From positions 1 through 64,000 of the forward strand of contig CANRSF010000006.1 in assembly GCA_947642445.1 (NCBI GenBank): a stretch of DNA of 64,000 bases, in the 5' to 3' direction. The position numbers and the translations under genes were made by a program. Shown here piece by piece: positions 53,899-63,432 of this stretch. This stretch comes from an uncultured Collinsella sp. GTDB taxonomy: Bacteria > Actinomycetota > Coriobacteriia > Coriobacteriales > Coriobacteriaceae. How positions within the stretch are numbered: position 1 is the stretch's first letter; every line of letters starts with the position of its first letter. The notes beneath the pieces are model-generated. The model ran no database searches. It was not told the origin of the DNA and saw nothing but the letters and a program-made list of their open reading frames with translations.

Positions 53899-55182
53899 AT
53901 GAGCGAGCAGACCATCGGTACCACGTGCGTTCAGGGCGGCTATCATCCGGGCGATGCGGAGCCGCGCCAGGTGCCCATCTACCAGTCCACCACGTGGAAA
54001 TACGACACGTCCGAGCACATGGGCAAGCTGTTTGACCTGGAGGAGTCGGGCTACTTCTACAGCCGTCTGCAGAATCCCACGTGCGATCTGGTCGCCGCCA
54101 AGATCTGCGAGATGGAGGGCGGCACCGCTGCGATGCTCACGAGTTCGGGCATGGCCGCGAACTTCCTCGCGATCTTTAACGTGGCCGGTGCCGGTGATCA
54201 CGTGGTCGCGAGCTCTGCTATCTACGGCGGTACGTATAACCTGCTCGCCCACACCATGGGCCGCATGGGCGTGACTTGCACGTTTGTCGCCCCCGACTGC
54301 ACCGATGAGGAGCTCGAGGCAGCCTTTGAGCCCAATACCAAGCTTGTCTTTGGCGAGACGATTGCCAACCCCGCCCTTGCCGTGCTCGATATTGAGCGCT
54401 TTGCCAAGGCCGCGCATGACCACGGTGTGCCGCTGATGGTCGACAACACCTTCCCGACGCCCGTGATGTGCCGTCCCTTTGAGTGGGGTGCCGACATCGT
54501 TACGCACTCCACCACCAAGTACATGGATGGACATGCCGCCTACCTGGGCGGCGTGATCGTCGACCACGGCCAGTTTGACTGGATGGCCCATGCAGACAAG
54601 TTCCCGGGTCTCACCACGCCTGACGAGAGCTACCACGGCGTGACCTATGCCGAGAAGTTCGGCCGTGAGGGCGCCTTTATTACCAAGGCCACCGCGCAGC
54701 TCATGCGCGACCTCGGCCCCATGCAGAACCCGCAGGCGGCATTCTTCTTGAACAGCTCGCTCGAGAGCCTGCATGTGCGCATGCCGCGTCATTGCGAGAA
54801 CGGCTTGGCCGTTGCCAAGTTCCTGCAGAGCCATCCCAAGGTGCGCTTCGTGAGCTATCCGGGCCTGGAGGGCGATAAGTACTATGACCTGGCTCAGAAG
54901 TACATGCCCAACGGTACTTGCGGCGTTGTGAGCTTTGGCTTTAACGGTGGTCGCGCGGCGGCCGAGACCTTTATGAAGAGCCTCAAGCTCGCCCAGATCG
55001 CCACGCATGTGGCCGACGCCCGCACTTGCTGCCTGCATCCCGCTAACGCTACGCATCGCCAGATGAACGATGAGGAGCTCATCGCCTGCGGCATCTCCGC
55101 CGACATGGTGCGCCTGTCGTGCGGCCTCGAGGACACGGCCGATCTGATTGCCGACCTTGAGCAGGCGCTCGAGCAGTGCTAG
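53899..55182 (+). CDS. metY: O-acetylhomoserine sulfhydrylase (trans-sulfuration PLP enzyme)
   Basis: Makes homocysteine from O-acetylhomoserine and sulfide, feeding methionine synthesis. About 427 residues, Cys/Met metabolism PLP fold. FYSRLQNPTCDLVAAKICEM, SSGMAANFLAIFN, and the PLP lysine near residue 207 in HSTTKYMDGHAAYLGG are typical of the sulfhydrylase branch; gamma-lyase activity cannot be excluded. RBS AAGGGAG. The adjacent cysteine desulfidase at 48044 could supply sulfide, but they are not linked in an operon. No SAM riboswitch is visible upstream. Confidence 0.9.
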   Translation: MSEQTIGTTCVQGGYHPGDAEPRQVPIYQSTTWKYDTSEHMGKLFDLEESGYFYSRLQNPTCDLVAAKICEMEGGTAAMLTSSGMAANFLAIFNVAGAGDHVVASSAIYGGTYNLLAHTMGRMGVTCTFVAPDCTDEELEAAFEPNTKLVFGETIANPALAVLDIERFAKAAHDHGVPLMVDNTFPTPVMCRPFEWGADIVTHSTTKYMDGHAAYLGGVIVDHGQFDWMAHADKFPGLTTPDESYHGVTYAEKFGREGAFITKATAQLMRDLGPMQNPQAAFFLNSSLESLHVRMPRHCENGLAVAKFLQSHPKVRFVSYPGLEGDKYYDLAQKYMPNGTCGVVSFGFNGGRAAAETFMKSLKLAQIATHVADARTCCLHPANATHRQMNDEELIACGISADMVRLSCGLEDTADLIADLEQALEQC

Positions 55183-55257
55183 GCTAGCGTTCGCATAAGT
55201 CGCCGATGCCGACAGAGGGCTTCGGCGACCTTTACGTTCCGATTCCGTAGGCGGGAG

Positions 55258-55297
55258 CCCAATCGCGGCTGTTTGCAGGCGATTGGGGCCCCGTTTT
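55258..55297 (+). terminator. Intrinsic terminator after metY
   Basis: CCCAATCGC (55258-55266) pairs with GCGATTGGG (55279-55287), then GCCCCGTTTTT. A second stem, CGCCGA/TCGGCG, lies just upstream at 55201-55227. Confidence 0.78.
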
Positions 55298-55324
55298 TGT
55301 GTTGCGCCACTCGAAAGGATGGAT

Positions 55325-56629
55325 ATGGAGAAAACCGCAGAGCAGCTGCGCCGCGAGCACATTGCCCTAGAGGGCGACACCCATGGCAAGAACAAATGGG
55401 CGATTCTATTTACCGTGCTCATCATGACGTTTATGGTGTGTCTGGATTCGACCGTCGTGACCGTGGCGCTGCCCGTGATGCAAAAGGAGCTGGGCGTGGG
55501 CCTCGATCGCATTCAGCTGGTGAGCTCGGTGTATCTGCTTGCAACTTGCGTTGCTATGTTGCCGTTTGGCCGTCTGGGCGACGTGCGCGGCAAGGTGAAT
55601 GTGTTCCAGCTGGGCGTCATCGTCTTTTCGGTCGGTTCGCTGCTGTGCGGCCTTTCGGGTTCGCTCAAGGTTCTTATCCTGGCACGCATTGTTCAGGGCG
55701 TCGGTTGCGCGGCGGCCATGGCTAACAACATGGGTATTATTACCGAGTCGTTTCCGGCGCGCGAACGAGGTCGTGCCATGGGTATTCTCGCGACCTTCGT
55801 GGCCCTCGGCATGATGTGTGGCCCCGTGCTCGGCGGCATGCTGGTGGCGAGCTTTCCCTGGGAGAGCATCTTCCTCATCAACCTGCCCATTGGTGTCATC
55901 TCGTTTATTGTGGGGCTCTACACGCTACCGCATGTTAAGCCGGTGGCCGGTGAGCGCCCCATGTCCCTGATCGAGGCCGCTCGTCGCTGCTTTGCAAATT
56001 CGGCCTTCACCATCAACCTTGCCTGCATGCTCATCGTGTTCGTTGGCATTGGCGCATCCGAGTTTATCCTGCCGTTCTATTTTCAGGACGCCCACGGCTT
56101 TGGTTCCGACATCTCTGGACTGCTCTTTTTGGCGCTGCCGATGGTGAATGCCTTTATCGGCCCGCTTTCGGGTACGGTTTCGGACCGTGTTGGCTGCGAG
56201 GGTCCCACGGCGGTCGGCCTGGGTGTGTACGTGTGCGGTCTCTTTGCGGTGAGTACGCTCGACGAGCACTCTTCCATTCCTGTGATCGTGTTCTGTGTCG
56301 CGTTTATGTCGTGCGGCACGTCGATTTTCCAGAGCCCCAATAACTCGCTGTATATGGGTTCGGCTCCGCGCGAGGCACTCGGTTTTGCAGGCAGCTTGGG
56401 CAGTTTGGCGCGCTATGCCGGCATGGCACTCGGCATTACGGTGGCGTCGAATATCCTGTATGGGCAGATGAGCGTGGCGATGGGCGAGGCCGTGACCAGC
56501 TTTGTTGCAGGCCGTCCGGATGTGTTCCTGTTTGGCTTTCGCTCGGTGTTCTATGTGTTGATGGCCGTGGCAGCCGTGGGCTTTGTCCTCTCGATGGTTC
56601 GTTTGGTGAAGATGCGCGCCCGCCATTAG
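55325..56629 (+). CDS. MFS multidrug exporter (DHA2/EmrB-like)
   Basis: Proton-driven efflux permease of about 434 residues and 12-14 hydrophobic segments. The N-terminal motif D1 region MTFMVCLDSTVVTVALPVM, motif A GRLGDVRGKV and motif C GPVLGGML are recognisable. Substrate unknown; no adjacent regulator identifies a drug. ATG 55325 behind GAAAGGAT; the ATG 6 nt upstream is less well spaced. Confidence 0.9.
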   Translation: MEKTAEQLRREHIALEGDTHGKNKWAILFTVLIMTFMVCLDSTVVTVALPVMQKELGVGLDRIQLVSSVYLLATCVAMLPFGRLGDVRGKVNVFQLGVIVFSVGSLLCGLSGSLKVLILARIVQGVGCAAAMANNMGIITESFPARERGRAMGILATFVALGMMCGPVLGGMLVASFPWESIFLINLPIGVISFIVGLYTLPHVKPVAGERPMSLIEAARRCFANSAFTINLACMLIVFVGIGASEFILPFYFQDAHGFGSDISGLLFLALPMVNAFIGPLSGTVSDRVGCEGPTAVGLGVYVCGLFAVSTLDEHSSIPVIVFCVAFMSCGTSIFQSPNNSLYMGSAPREALGFAGSLGSLARYAGMALGITVASNILYGQMSVAMGEAVTSFVAGRPDVFLFGFRSVFYVLMAVAAVGFVLSMVRLVKMRARH

Positions 56630-56786
56630 CGTGTTGGGAGGCTGTCTGCCACGATTCGCGCCGTCCCAAAAAGACTGGTTTGTGGTGCGATGCGGCTTGT
56701 GGGGCGGGCGGGGGTCGGTCCGTGGTAGACTATCGAACAACGTTTATTAATCGCGCGGTATCGTTGCCGCGAGAAGGGGTTGCGCC

Positions 56787-57365
56787 ATGCAGGAGCTTGA
56801 GGATCGTATTCGCCATGACGGCATCGTAAAGGCCGGTAACGTCCTTAAGGTTGATGCCTTCCTCAACCACCAGTGCGACGTTGAGCTGTTCGACCACATG
56901 GGCGCCGAGTGGGCCCGTCTGTTCAAGGATGTCGAGATCAACAAGATCCTGACGATTGAGGCTTCGGGCATTGGCATGGCTTGCATCGCAGCTCAGCATT
57001 TTGGCGGCGTACCGGTGGTCTTTGCTAAGAAGGCACAGTCCATCAACCTCGATGGCGAGCAGTACGCCACGACCATCTACTCCTTTACCAAGCAGAAGGA
57101 GTACCCGGTCATCGTTGGCAAGCGCTTCCTGTCCGAGGGCGACAAGGTCCTGATTATCGACGACTTCCTGGCCAACGGCTGCGCGCTTGAGGGCCTTATT
57201 AAGATTTGTGAGGCTGCGGGCGCCGAGGTATCCGGCATTGGCATTGCGGTGGAGAAGGGCTTCCAGGGCGGTGGCGATAAGCTCCGCGAGCGTGGCTTCC
57301 GCGTTGAGAGCCTGGCCCGTATCGCCGATATGGACTGCGAGACCGGCGAGATCACCTTCGCCTAA
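56787..57365 (+). CDS. xpt: Xanthine phosphoribosyltransferase
   Basis: Salvages xanthine (and guanine less well) to XMP with PRPP, cytoplasmic. 192 residues. The PRPP-binding loop [20 protein letters not shown] near residue 125 and [20 protein letters not shown] near 30 match Xpt. Unlike many Gram-positive xpt genes I find no purine riboswitch core in the 157 bases upstream. Ends before the strong terminator at 57394. Confidence 0.94.
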   Translation: MQELEDRIRHDGIVKAGNVLKVDAFLNHQCDVELFDHMGAEWARLFKDVEINKILTIEASGIGMACIAAQHFGGVPVVFAKKAQSINLDGEQYATTIYSFTKQKEYPVIVGKRFLSEGDKVLIIDDFLANGCALEGLIKICEAAGAEVSGIGIAVEKGFQGGGDKLRERGFRVESLARIADMDCETGEITFA

Positions 57366-57393
57366 GCGCGCAACACAAGCGATTGGTATGCGA

Positions 57394-57429
57394 TGTGACA
57401 AAGGGACTGTCCCTTTGTCACATTTTTTT
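57394..57429 (+). terminator. Intrinsic terminator after xpt
   Basis: Perfect 13-bp stem TGTGACAAAGGGA (57394-57406), short loop, TCCCTTTGTCACA (57410-57422), then TTTTTTT. The GGGAC/GTCCC centre resembles the xerD terminator core. Confidence 0.93.
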
Positions 57430-57449
57430 GTATGAGGGGAGGTATTGAT

Positions 57450-57830
57450 ATGGATGAGAACAAGATGGGATGGTGCGAGTATGCGCGCTATGCCGCGATG
57501 GCGGCCGAAGAGTTGGCGCGCGATTGCGAGGTACAGGTGTTTCGCGCGACGGGTCCGGGCGGACAAGGCGTGAACACGACGGACTCGGCGGTGCGCATGA
57601 AGCACGTGCCCACAGGGATTACCGTGACGGCGCGCGAGAGCCGCAGCCAGTTCCAAAATCGCGCGAGCTGCCTGCGCAAGCTGCACGCCGAGCTCGAGCG
57701 ACGCGGACGTCCACCGCGTCGACGTGTAAAGACCAAGGTGCCCCAGCGCCCTCGTCAGCGCAGACTCAATGACAAGCACTTCAATGCCATTAAAAAGGCC
57801 AACCGACGCAAGCCGGGCAGCGACGAGTAG
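57450..57830 (+). CDS. ArfB-like peptidyl-tRNA hydrolase / release-factor domain protein
   Basis: About 126 residues with the class I release factor catalytic GGQ ([20 protein letters not shown] near residue 35) and a Lys/Arg-rich C-tail ([20 protein letters not shown]). This is the layout of ArfB/ICT1-type factors that rescue stalled ribosomes by inserting a basic tail into the mRNA channel. There is no codon-recognition domain. ATG 57450 behind GAGGGGAGG. Could instead be a general RF-like hydrolase of unknown target. Confidence 0.85.
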   Translation: MDENKMGWCEYARYAAMAAEELARDCEVQVFRATGPGGQGVNTTDSAVRMKHVPTGITVTARESRSQFQNRASCLRKLHAELERRGRPPRRRVKTKVPQRPRQRRLNDKHFNAIKKANRRKPGSDE

Positions 57831-57851
57831 CCGTTTGTTCCGCTGGCCTTG

Positions 57852-58814
57852 CTAGCGGGTAGGGTGCCAAACTTGGAGGGCGCTGCCGAGGACGTCGACC
57901 TCGATGCGCGAGGCGTCAACGGGCTCGCCGTCGGCCTGGATGGGGTAATCGGGCTGCTCGAAGGTGAGCTCGGCATGGCGGCAGCGGCGCATACGAACCG
58001 GCGGCAACTTGGTGTGGTGGCCGTCCTTGGCCGAAAGAAACATAGGCAGGGCAACGGCGCGGGGGACGGGGCCGCAGGCGTAGCAGACATCGAGTGTGCC
58101 GTCACAGGGGTCGGCATCGGGGCAGATGCGATAGCCCGAGCCATAGGTGGGGCCCAGCTGAATCGCCATGATAATCGCCCGCACGCGCTCGGCGGGCGCG
58201 CCGTCAAAGCTGACTGTCATGGGGTGGCTGCGATAGCGCAGACCAAACTGCTCAAGTCCCGAAAGGGTGTAGAGCGGAGCACCCGTCAAGCCGGTCTTTT
58301 TGCGCAGCTCGGTGGTGCCAAGGCCGATGGCGGCATCGATGCCGACCGAAAGCGTCTGGTCATAATACTCGACCGTCGCCTCGCCGCTACCGCTTGCGGG
58401 GTTCCATGAGCGAATGCGCCCGATGTCCTGACGTTGCAGCTCGCAGGTGAGCAGCGCGCCAAAATCCTTGCCGGAGAAATCGTCGATACCGAGCGTTTGG
58501 GCAAAATCGTTGCCGGAGCCCACGGGCAGGACGGCAAGGGCGGGGCGGGCGTCCTGCTTTTGCTTCATAAGCCCATTGACGACCTCGTGGATCACGCCGT
58601 CGCCGCCAAGAGCGATAACGGTGCGGTAGCCCTGGGCCTGTGCGGCAAGTTCCTTGGCATGCCCCATGCGCTCGGTCAGTACCAAGTCAAACTGGGATGC
58701 GCGCGCGGTCATATCCAAAAAGCGTTGCAGGCGCTCGGCAACTTCGCGCGCCGCACCCGACTGGGCGGCTGGGTTGGCGATGATGAGCGTGCGACCAAAA
58801 TCAGTTGCGTGCAT
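57852..58814 (-). CDS. Diacylglycerol/lipid kinase (YegS/DgkB family)
   Basis: Soluble lipid kinase that probably recycles diacylglycerol to phosphatidate. About 320 residues. LIIANPAAQSGAA at the N-terminus, the nucleotide motif ALGGDGVIHEVVNGL near residue 60, and VGSGNDFAQTLGI near 105 are diagnostic. I place the start at minus-strand ATG 58814; an in-frame ATG 24 nt upstream is also possible. Sphingosine-type substrates cannot be excluded. Confidence 0.9.
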   Translation of the reverse strand: MHATDFGRTLIIANPAAQSGAAREVAERLQRFLDMTARASQFDLVLTERMGHAKELAAQAQGYRTVIALGGDGVIHEVVNGLMKQKQDARPALAVLPVGSGNDFAQTLGIDDFSGKDFGALLTCELQRQDIGRIRSWNPASGSGEATVEYYDQTLSVGIDAAIGLGTTELRKKTGLTGAPLYTLSGLEQFGLRYRSHPMTVSFDGAPAERVRAIIMAIQLGPTYGSGYRICPDADPCDGTLDVCYACGPVPRAVALPMFLSAKDGHHTKLPPVRMRRCRHAELTFEQPDYPIQADGEPVDASRIEVDVLGSALQVWHPTR

Positions 58815-58901
58815 GGGGCGACTCCCGGCGTGTGACATGACAGTGCGGTCGCGCTCAGGTCGAATTGCCCCCGATTGTGGCTGCACGGCGAATACTAACG
58901 T

Positions 58902-60323
58902 CTACTCTATCAGGTCGTTGTGGCGCTCGATAGCATCCGCTACCGTACCGCCCTCATCCACAATAAGCGAACGGCGCTTGGGTGAGATGATGCGCTGGGC
59001 GGGGTACACGCCGCGGTGTCCGCCGGTTAGGTAGCTGATAAAGGCCACGATGGCAAAGAACCCGGCGGCCGTGCCGTGGAACAGGTCGATGGCCATCATG
59101 CAGGTGGTGATGGGCACGTTGAGGCCGGCGCAGAACACGCCGAGCATGCCGAGAGCCGCCAGAAAACTGGGGTCGAGCCCGGTAAGGCAACCGATCCAGC
59201 CACCGAGTGCCGCACCGATGCCAAACAGGGGCGTGACCTCGCCGCCTTGGAAGCCCGCGCCCAGGGTAAGCGCTGTGACGACCAACTTGATGGCTGCGTC
59301 CGCCAGGGTGGTGTTGCCTGCAAATCCTGCGCCGGAAAGCCACGTGGAAAGGCCGGCGTAGTCCCAGGCGTCGAGGAGGGCATAGGCGGTCAAAACCACG
59401 AGTGCGCCTATGAGTGCGCGGACGAGGTAATTGGTGATAAAGCGACCGTACAGGCTTTTGACGGTTCGAACCGACCAGGCAAAGAGGCGTGCCGTCAGGC
59501 CGAAGATAATGGCGCTGATAACAACGATGACAACCGTCCGTGGTGTCATGTTGGGAACGCTGGCGATGACATTCGCCTCGTACTCGGTTCCCAAGGCAAG
59601 CGACGTAAAGTAGCCGGTAAACGAGGCGATCAGGCAGTAGATGCCCGCGGTGTAGTCGATCTTGCCGATAAAGCACATCTCCATGCCAAAGAAAGCTCCA
59701 GCAAGGGGCGAGCCGAATACGGCGCCAAAGGCCGACGAGATGCCGGCGAGCATGAGGTCGTGGTGGTCATGTTTTTTGAGGTGGGCGAGGTTCGAGATGT
59801 TGCTGGCGATGGTGCCGCCAATCTGCACCGCGGCCCCCTCGCGACCGGCAGATCCGCCCGTTAGGTGCGTGAGCGTGGAGCAGACGAAGGTAAGGACGGC
59901 CATGCGCATATGGATGAGACGTGTGCTCAGAGCGGAGTCGATGACCAGGTTGTTACCGCGTTTGGCGGCAAGGCCGTGGTTTTTGTACACCCATGCGGTG
60001 GCAACGCCCACAACAGGAAGCAAGGCGTAGACCCACGCGTGGTGCTCGCGATAGTCGGTCGCGATATTCAGCGAGGCCAAAAACGCCCAAGCGGCAACGC
60101 CCATGGCGAGCGAGACGATGACGACGAGCACGAGCAACTTGGCGCTCGCGAGTAGGTTGCGGGCGTTGCGGCGCGTGTCGGCAGCCAAGAGATGCTCGGA
60201 GCGGGTGAGCTGTTGCCTGCCTGCCATGATGACGTCATTAAGGGAGAAAAAGCCGCCGTCGTCGAGCGACTGGGAATGATCCTGCGCCTCGTTTGCGCTT
60301 TCGGGTTTGTCGGTATAAGCCAT
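58902..60323 (-). CDS. ClC family chloride channel/antiporter
   Basis: Anion channel or H+/Cl- antiporter in the membrane, 473 residues with about 12 hydrophobic segments. The selectivity motif GGSAGREGAAVQIGG contains GREG with the gating Glu; the usual Pro after it is Ala, which may affect ion choice. SPLAGAFFGMEM and GGEVTPLFGIGAALGG follow the family order. No CBS domains at the C-terminus. Monocistronic; function in acid resistance or fluoride export is guesswork. Confidence 0.92.
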   Translation of the reverse strand: MAYTDKPESANEAQDHSQSLDDGGFFSLNDVIMAGRQQLTRSEHLLAADTRRNARNLLASAKLLVLVVIVSLAMGVAAWAFLASLNIATDYREHHAWVYALLPVVGVATAWVYKNHGLAAKRGNNLVIDSALSTRLIHMRMAVLTFVCSTLTHLTGGSAGREGAAVQIGGTIASNISNLAHLKKHDHHDLMLAGISSAFGAVFGSPLAGAFFGMEMCFIGKIDYTAGIYCLIASFTGYFTSLALGTEYEANVIASVPNMTPRTVVIVVISAIIFGLTARLFAWSVRTVKSLYGRFITNYLVRALIGALVVLTAYALLDAWDYAGLSTWLSGAGFAGNTTLADAAIKLVVTALTLGAGFQGGEVTPLFGIGAALGGWIGCLTGLDPSFLAALGMLGVFCAGLNVPITTCMMAIDLFHGTAAGFFAIVAFISYLTGGHRGVYPAQRIISPKRRSLIVDEGGTVADAIERHNDLIE

Positions 60324-60534
60324 ACGTTCCTCTTTTGGGTTGCAACACGAGCATTATAGAACGTGCCATACGTGACAAACCGGCAGGTTGGTTTTGGTTT
60401 TGTTTCGCGGCTTGCGGCCGACACATGTATTCGCGGCCGCGGGCGAGGTCTTGAGCAGGCGGCGAGGGATTATACTGAGATAAACATAAAGAATCGGCGC
60501 TTTTGTTGCGCGCCGCAGCATGCTAGAGGTGCAT

Positions 60535-61797
60535 ATGGCTGAGAAACTCATTCCGTTGGAGGACGCACAGGCGATCGTCTTGTCGCACGTGAATCGCACC
60601 GAAGTTGTCGAGATTCCCGTGTGGCAGGCCGTCGGTCTTCCCTTGGCAGAGGACGCGGTGGCCGATATCGACATCTCGCCGTTTGCCAACAGCGCTATGG
60701 ACGGATATGCCGTGCGCTCGGCGGATTTGGCGCAGGCATCTGGTGAGGCGCCGGTGACGCTCGACGTTATCGGACACGAGGCCGCGGGCCATGTGTTTGA
60801 GGGCGCAATTGGCGCGGGCGAGACGGTCCGCATCATGACGGGCGCGCCGGTGCCCGAAGGTGCCGATGCCGTGGTGAAATACGAGATCGTTGATGTGCTC
60901 GACGGCGATGGCAACGAGGGCTCGCGTGTGAGGTTCTCGGCGCCTGCCAAGGTGGGGGAGAACGTTCGCTCTGCCGCCGAGGAGGCGCATGCCGGCGATA
61001 TCGTGATGCGTGTCGGCGAGGTTGTGGCACCGGCGGGCGCCGGCTTGCTGGCGAGCTCCGGGTATGCGAGCGTGAAGGTGCATGCCGCTCCGCGCGTGGG
61101 CATTATCTCGCTGGGGACGGAACTGGTCACGCCGAGTAAGGTACCGGCGCGCGGTCAGATTCGCGATTCCAACTCGTCGGCGTTGATGGCCGAGGCGCTC
61201 GATGCAGGAGCCGAGCCCGTGTTCTACGGCATTGCGCCCGATGATGAGCAGGCGATTGCCGAGCTGGTGCATCGTGCCGTGCAGGAGTGCGATTTTGTCA
61301 TTACGAGCGGTGGCGCCTCGGCGGGCGATTACGATTTCGTGACGGCGCTCGTCCGGCGCGAGGGCGAGGTGCTGTTTGACCGCATCTCGATGCGTCCGGG
61401 CAAGGCCATCACGTTTGGCTTGCTCGGCGGCAAGCCGTATCTGGGGCTTTCGGGCAATCCCGCGGCGGCGTATGTGGGCTTTGAGATGCTCGCGCGCCCG
61501 GCGATTCGCAAGATGCGCGGTTTTGCCGAGGGGGCGCGTCCCGTGCAGCAGGCGATGCTCACGCACGGCGTGAAAAAGCGACAGCATCGCCGCTTCTTCG
61601 ATCGCGCCACGGTTTTGCGCGACTCCGAGACCGGTGAGCTGTTGGTGACCGAGGCCAAGACGCAGAATTCGGCGTTGCTCGGCACGATGCAGCGGGCCAA
61701 CTGCCTGTTGCGTATTGACGAAGGTCCGTGCGAGCTCAAGGCGGGCGACGTCGTGGATGTCGTGCGTGTCGACCTGCCTGAGGGCGCCGTGTTGTAG
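60535..61797 (+). CDS. moeA: Molybdopterin molybdenumtransferase
   Basis: Inserts molybdate into adenylylated molybdopterin. About 420 residues. SPFANSAMDGYAVRSADL near residue 55, IMTGAPVPEGADAVVKYE near 105, GDYDFV in the MoaB-like domain, and GNPAAAYVGFEML are typical. ATG 60535 behind TAGAGG. Forms a short operon with mog (61808), 10 nt apart, next to modA, so this is a molybdenum cofactor locus. Confidence 0.95.
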   Translation: MAEKLIPLEDAQAIVLSHVNRTEVVEIPVWQAVGLPLAEDAVADIDISPFANSAMDGYAVRSADLAQASGEAPVTLDVIGHEAAGHVFEGAIGAGETVRIMTGAPVPEGADAVVKYEIVDVLDGDGNEGSRVRFSAPAKVGENVRSAAEEAHAGDIVMRVGEVVAPAGAGLLASSGYASVKVHAAPRVGIISLGTELVTPSKVPARGQIRDSNSSALMAEALDAGAEPVFYGIAPDDEQAIAELVHRAVQECDFVITSGGASAGDYDFVTALVRREGEVLFDRISMRPGKAITFGLLGGKPYLGLSGNPAAAYVGFEMLARPAIRKMRGFAEGARPVQQAMLTHGVKKRQHRRFFDRATVLRDSETGELLVTEAKTQNSALLGTMQRANCLLRIDEGPCELKAGDVVDVVRVDLPEGAVL

Positions 61798-61807
61798 GAG
61801 GAATGCT

Positions 61808-62287
61808 ATGGAGCTGAAGATATCGATCGTGACGTGTTCGGATACGCGGGACCTTGTCCAGGACGAGGCCGGTGCCGCACTCGAGGAGCTTATCGAGGCG
61901 CAGGGATGGACGGTCGCCTCGCATGTGGTCGCGCGCGATGACGTCAGCGAGATTGGTGATTCTATTATGGAAGCCGCCGATGAGTGCCACGCCAATGTCG
62001 TGCTCACCTGCGGCGGCACGGGGCTTTCGATGCGCGATGTGACGCCCGAGGCGACGCGTGCCGTCTGCGATCGCGAGGTGCCGGGTATTGCCGAGGCGAT
62101 CCGTGCGTACTCGATGACCAAGACGCGCCGCGCCATGCTCTCGCGCGCTATTTGCATGCAACGAGGTCATACACTTGTCGTAAACTTTCCCGGTTCTACG
62201 AAGGCCGCTCGCGAAAGCTGGGAGGCCATAGCGGACCAGCTGGAGCATGCGGCTCAGATGACAGCGGGCGGCGGACATACCAACTAA
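61808..62287 (+). CDS. mog: Molybdopterin adenylyltransferase (MogA/MoaB family)
   Basis: Adenylylates molybdopterin before MoeA acts. About 159 residues. LTCGGTGLSMRDVTPEATRA near residue 75 is the family signature, and VNFPGSTKAARESWEAI closes the protein. ATG 61808 behind AGGAGG. Mog versus MoaB is not separable by eye; the position after moeA argues for the Mog reaction. Confidence 0.93.
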   Translation: MELKISIVTCSDTRDLVQDEAGAALEELIEAQGWTVASHVVARDDVSEIGDSIMEAADECHANVVLTCGGTGLSMRDVTPEATRAVCDREVPGIAEAIRAYSMTKTRRAMLSRAICMQRGHTLVVNFPGSTKAARESWEAIADQLEHAAQMTAGGGHTN

Positions 62288-62301
62288 GCGATTTACCTGC
62301 G

Positions 62302-62333
62302 GCGGAGCGACCTGATCGGCTGCTCCGCTTTTT
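62302..62333 (+). terminator. Intrinsic terminator after mog
   Basis: GCGGAGC (62302-62308) pairs with GCTCCGC (62322-62328), then TTTTTATTT. Confidence 0.85.
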
Positions 62334-62378
62334 ATTTGCGCCCAAGGGGACGACATTCTGTAGGCATGCCTGAAACTA

Positions 62379-62431
62379 TATTCTCATAAGAGAATAATTT
62401 CTCATAATCATTATTCGCACCGAAGTATAAT
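62379..62431 (+). promoter_or_regulatory. modA promoter with palindromic operator
   Basis: TATTCTC-ATAA-GAGAATA (62379-62396) is a perfect 18-bp palindrome; TTCTCATAA (62381) is repeated at 62399. A -10 candidate TATAAT lies at 62426-62431, so the repeat covers the expected -35 position. Not a ModE consensus box. Probably controls modA in response to molybdate; regulator unknown. Confidence 0.5.
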
Positions 62432-62491
62432 CTAATTACAGAATAAAGCCCGCGGTCGGGTACCCGGGCACAAGGTCCGAAAGGGTTGAAC

Positions 62492-63364
62492 ATGTTCGAT
62501 ATGGTTTCTCGCCGCGGATTCGTCTCGCTCTCTGCTGTCGCCGCTGCCGGCCTTGGCCTTGCCGGCTGCTCTGGCAACAAGACGTCTGAGCCGACTGGCT
62601 CCGATGCCGGTTCTGCTAAGGCATCTTCCAAGAAAGCTGTCGAGCTGCAGGTCTTTGCCGCCAACTCGCTCGAGAAGGCTCTGCCCGAGGTTCAGGAGCT
62701 TTACACCGAGCAGACCGGTACCACGTTTGCCGACACGCAGTTTAAGGCGTCTGGCGACCTCGTTGAGCAGATGCGCGCCGGTGCCACGGTCGACGTGCTC
62801 ATCACCGCTTCCAAGGGCACCATGGATGACGCTGAGACCGCCGAGCTCGTCGACACCGACACCCGTGAGGATATGTTCGTCAACGATCTTGTGATCATTC
62901 GCGCTGAGGGCTCCGACACCAAGATCGAGGCCATCGCCGACGTCGCGAACCTGGACGGCAAGATCGCCATCGGCGACGCCAAGACCGTCCCCGCCGGCAA
63001 GTACGCCAACCAGGCGTTGGCTTCCGTGGGCCTCTACACCGGCACCGAAGGCGACGACGGCGAGTATGCTCCCGAGATCGCCGACAAGGTCGCACTGGCC
63101 GACAAAGTTGGTACCGCTGCCGCCTATGTGTCCACAGGCGACTGCGTGGCCGGTTTTGTCTACAGCTCCGATATCTTCCGCTACGACGGCATCGAGGAGG
63201 CGTTCGTGTGTCCCGAGGACTCGCACAAGTCCATCGTGTATCCGGGCGCCGTTGCCGAGAGCTCCGAACATGCCGACGAGGCTAAGGCGTTCATCGACTT
63301 TTGCCTGTCCAACAAGAAGGCTCAGAAGATTTGGGCTAAGTACGGCTTTGAGCTTTCCGCGTAG
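62492..63364 (+). CDS. modA: Molybdate ABC transporter substrate-binding lipoprotein
   Basis: Captures molybdate outside the membrane. About 290 residues. The signal combines a twin-arginine motif (SRRGFVSL) and a lipobox (LAGC), so it is probably a Tat-exported lipoprotein. ModA landmarks: VFAANSLEKALPEV near residue 55, KASGDLVEQMRAGATVDVLITA, and the later binding segment GFVYSSD. ATG 62492 behind GAAAGGG. Separated from the moeA-mog pair by a terminator and its own promoter. Confidence 0.92.
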   Translation: MFDMVSRRGFVSLSAVAAAGLGLAGCSGNKTSEPTGSDAGSAKASSKKAVELQVFAANSLEKALPEVQELYTEQTGTTFADTQFKASGDLVEQMRAGATVDVLITASKGTMDDAETAELVDTDTREDMFVNDLVIIRAEGSDTKIEAIADVANLDGKIAIGDAKTVPAGKYANQALASVGLYTGTEGDDGEYAPEIADKVALADKVGTAAAYVSTGDCVAGFVYSSDIFRYDGIEEAFVCPEDSHKSIVYPGAVAESSEHADEAKAFIDFCLSNKKAQKIWAKYGFELSA

Positions 63365-63432
63365 TGCGGCTTGGCGCGATAATTCCATCGTTTTGTGTTT
63401 CACTCCGTCCTTGTATTCGCTTGGAGCTTTTC

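Noticed and set aside
56630-56786. Purine riboswitch upstream of xpt
   Set aside because: The conserved core bases of the purine aptamer are not present in the 157 bases before the gene.
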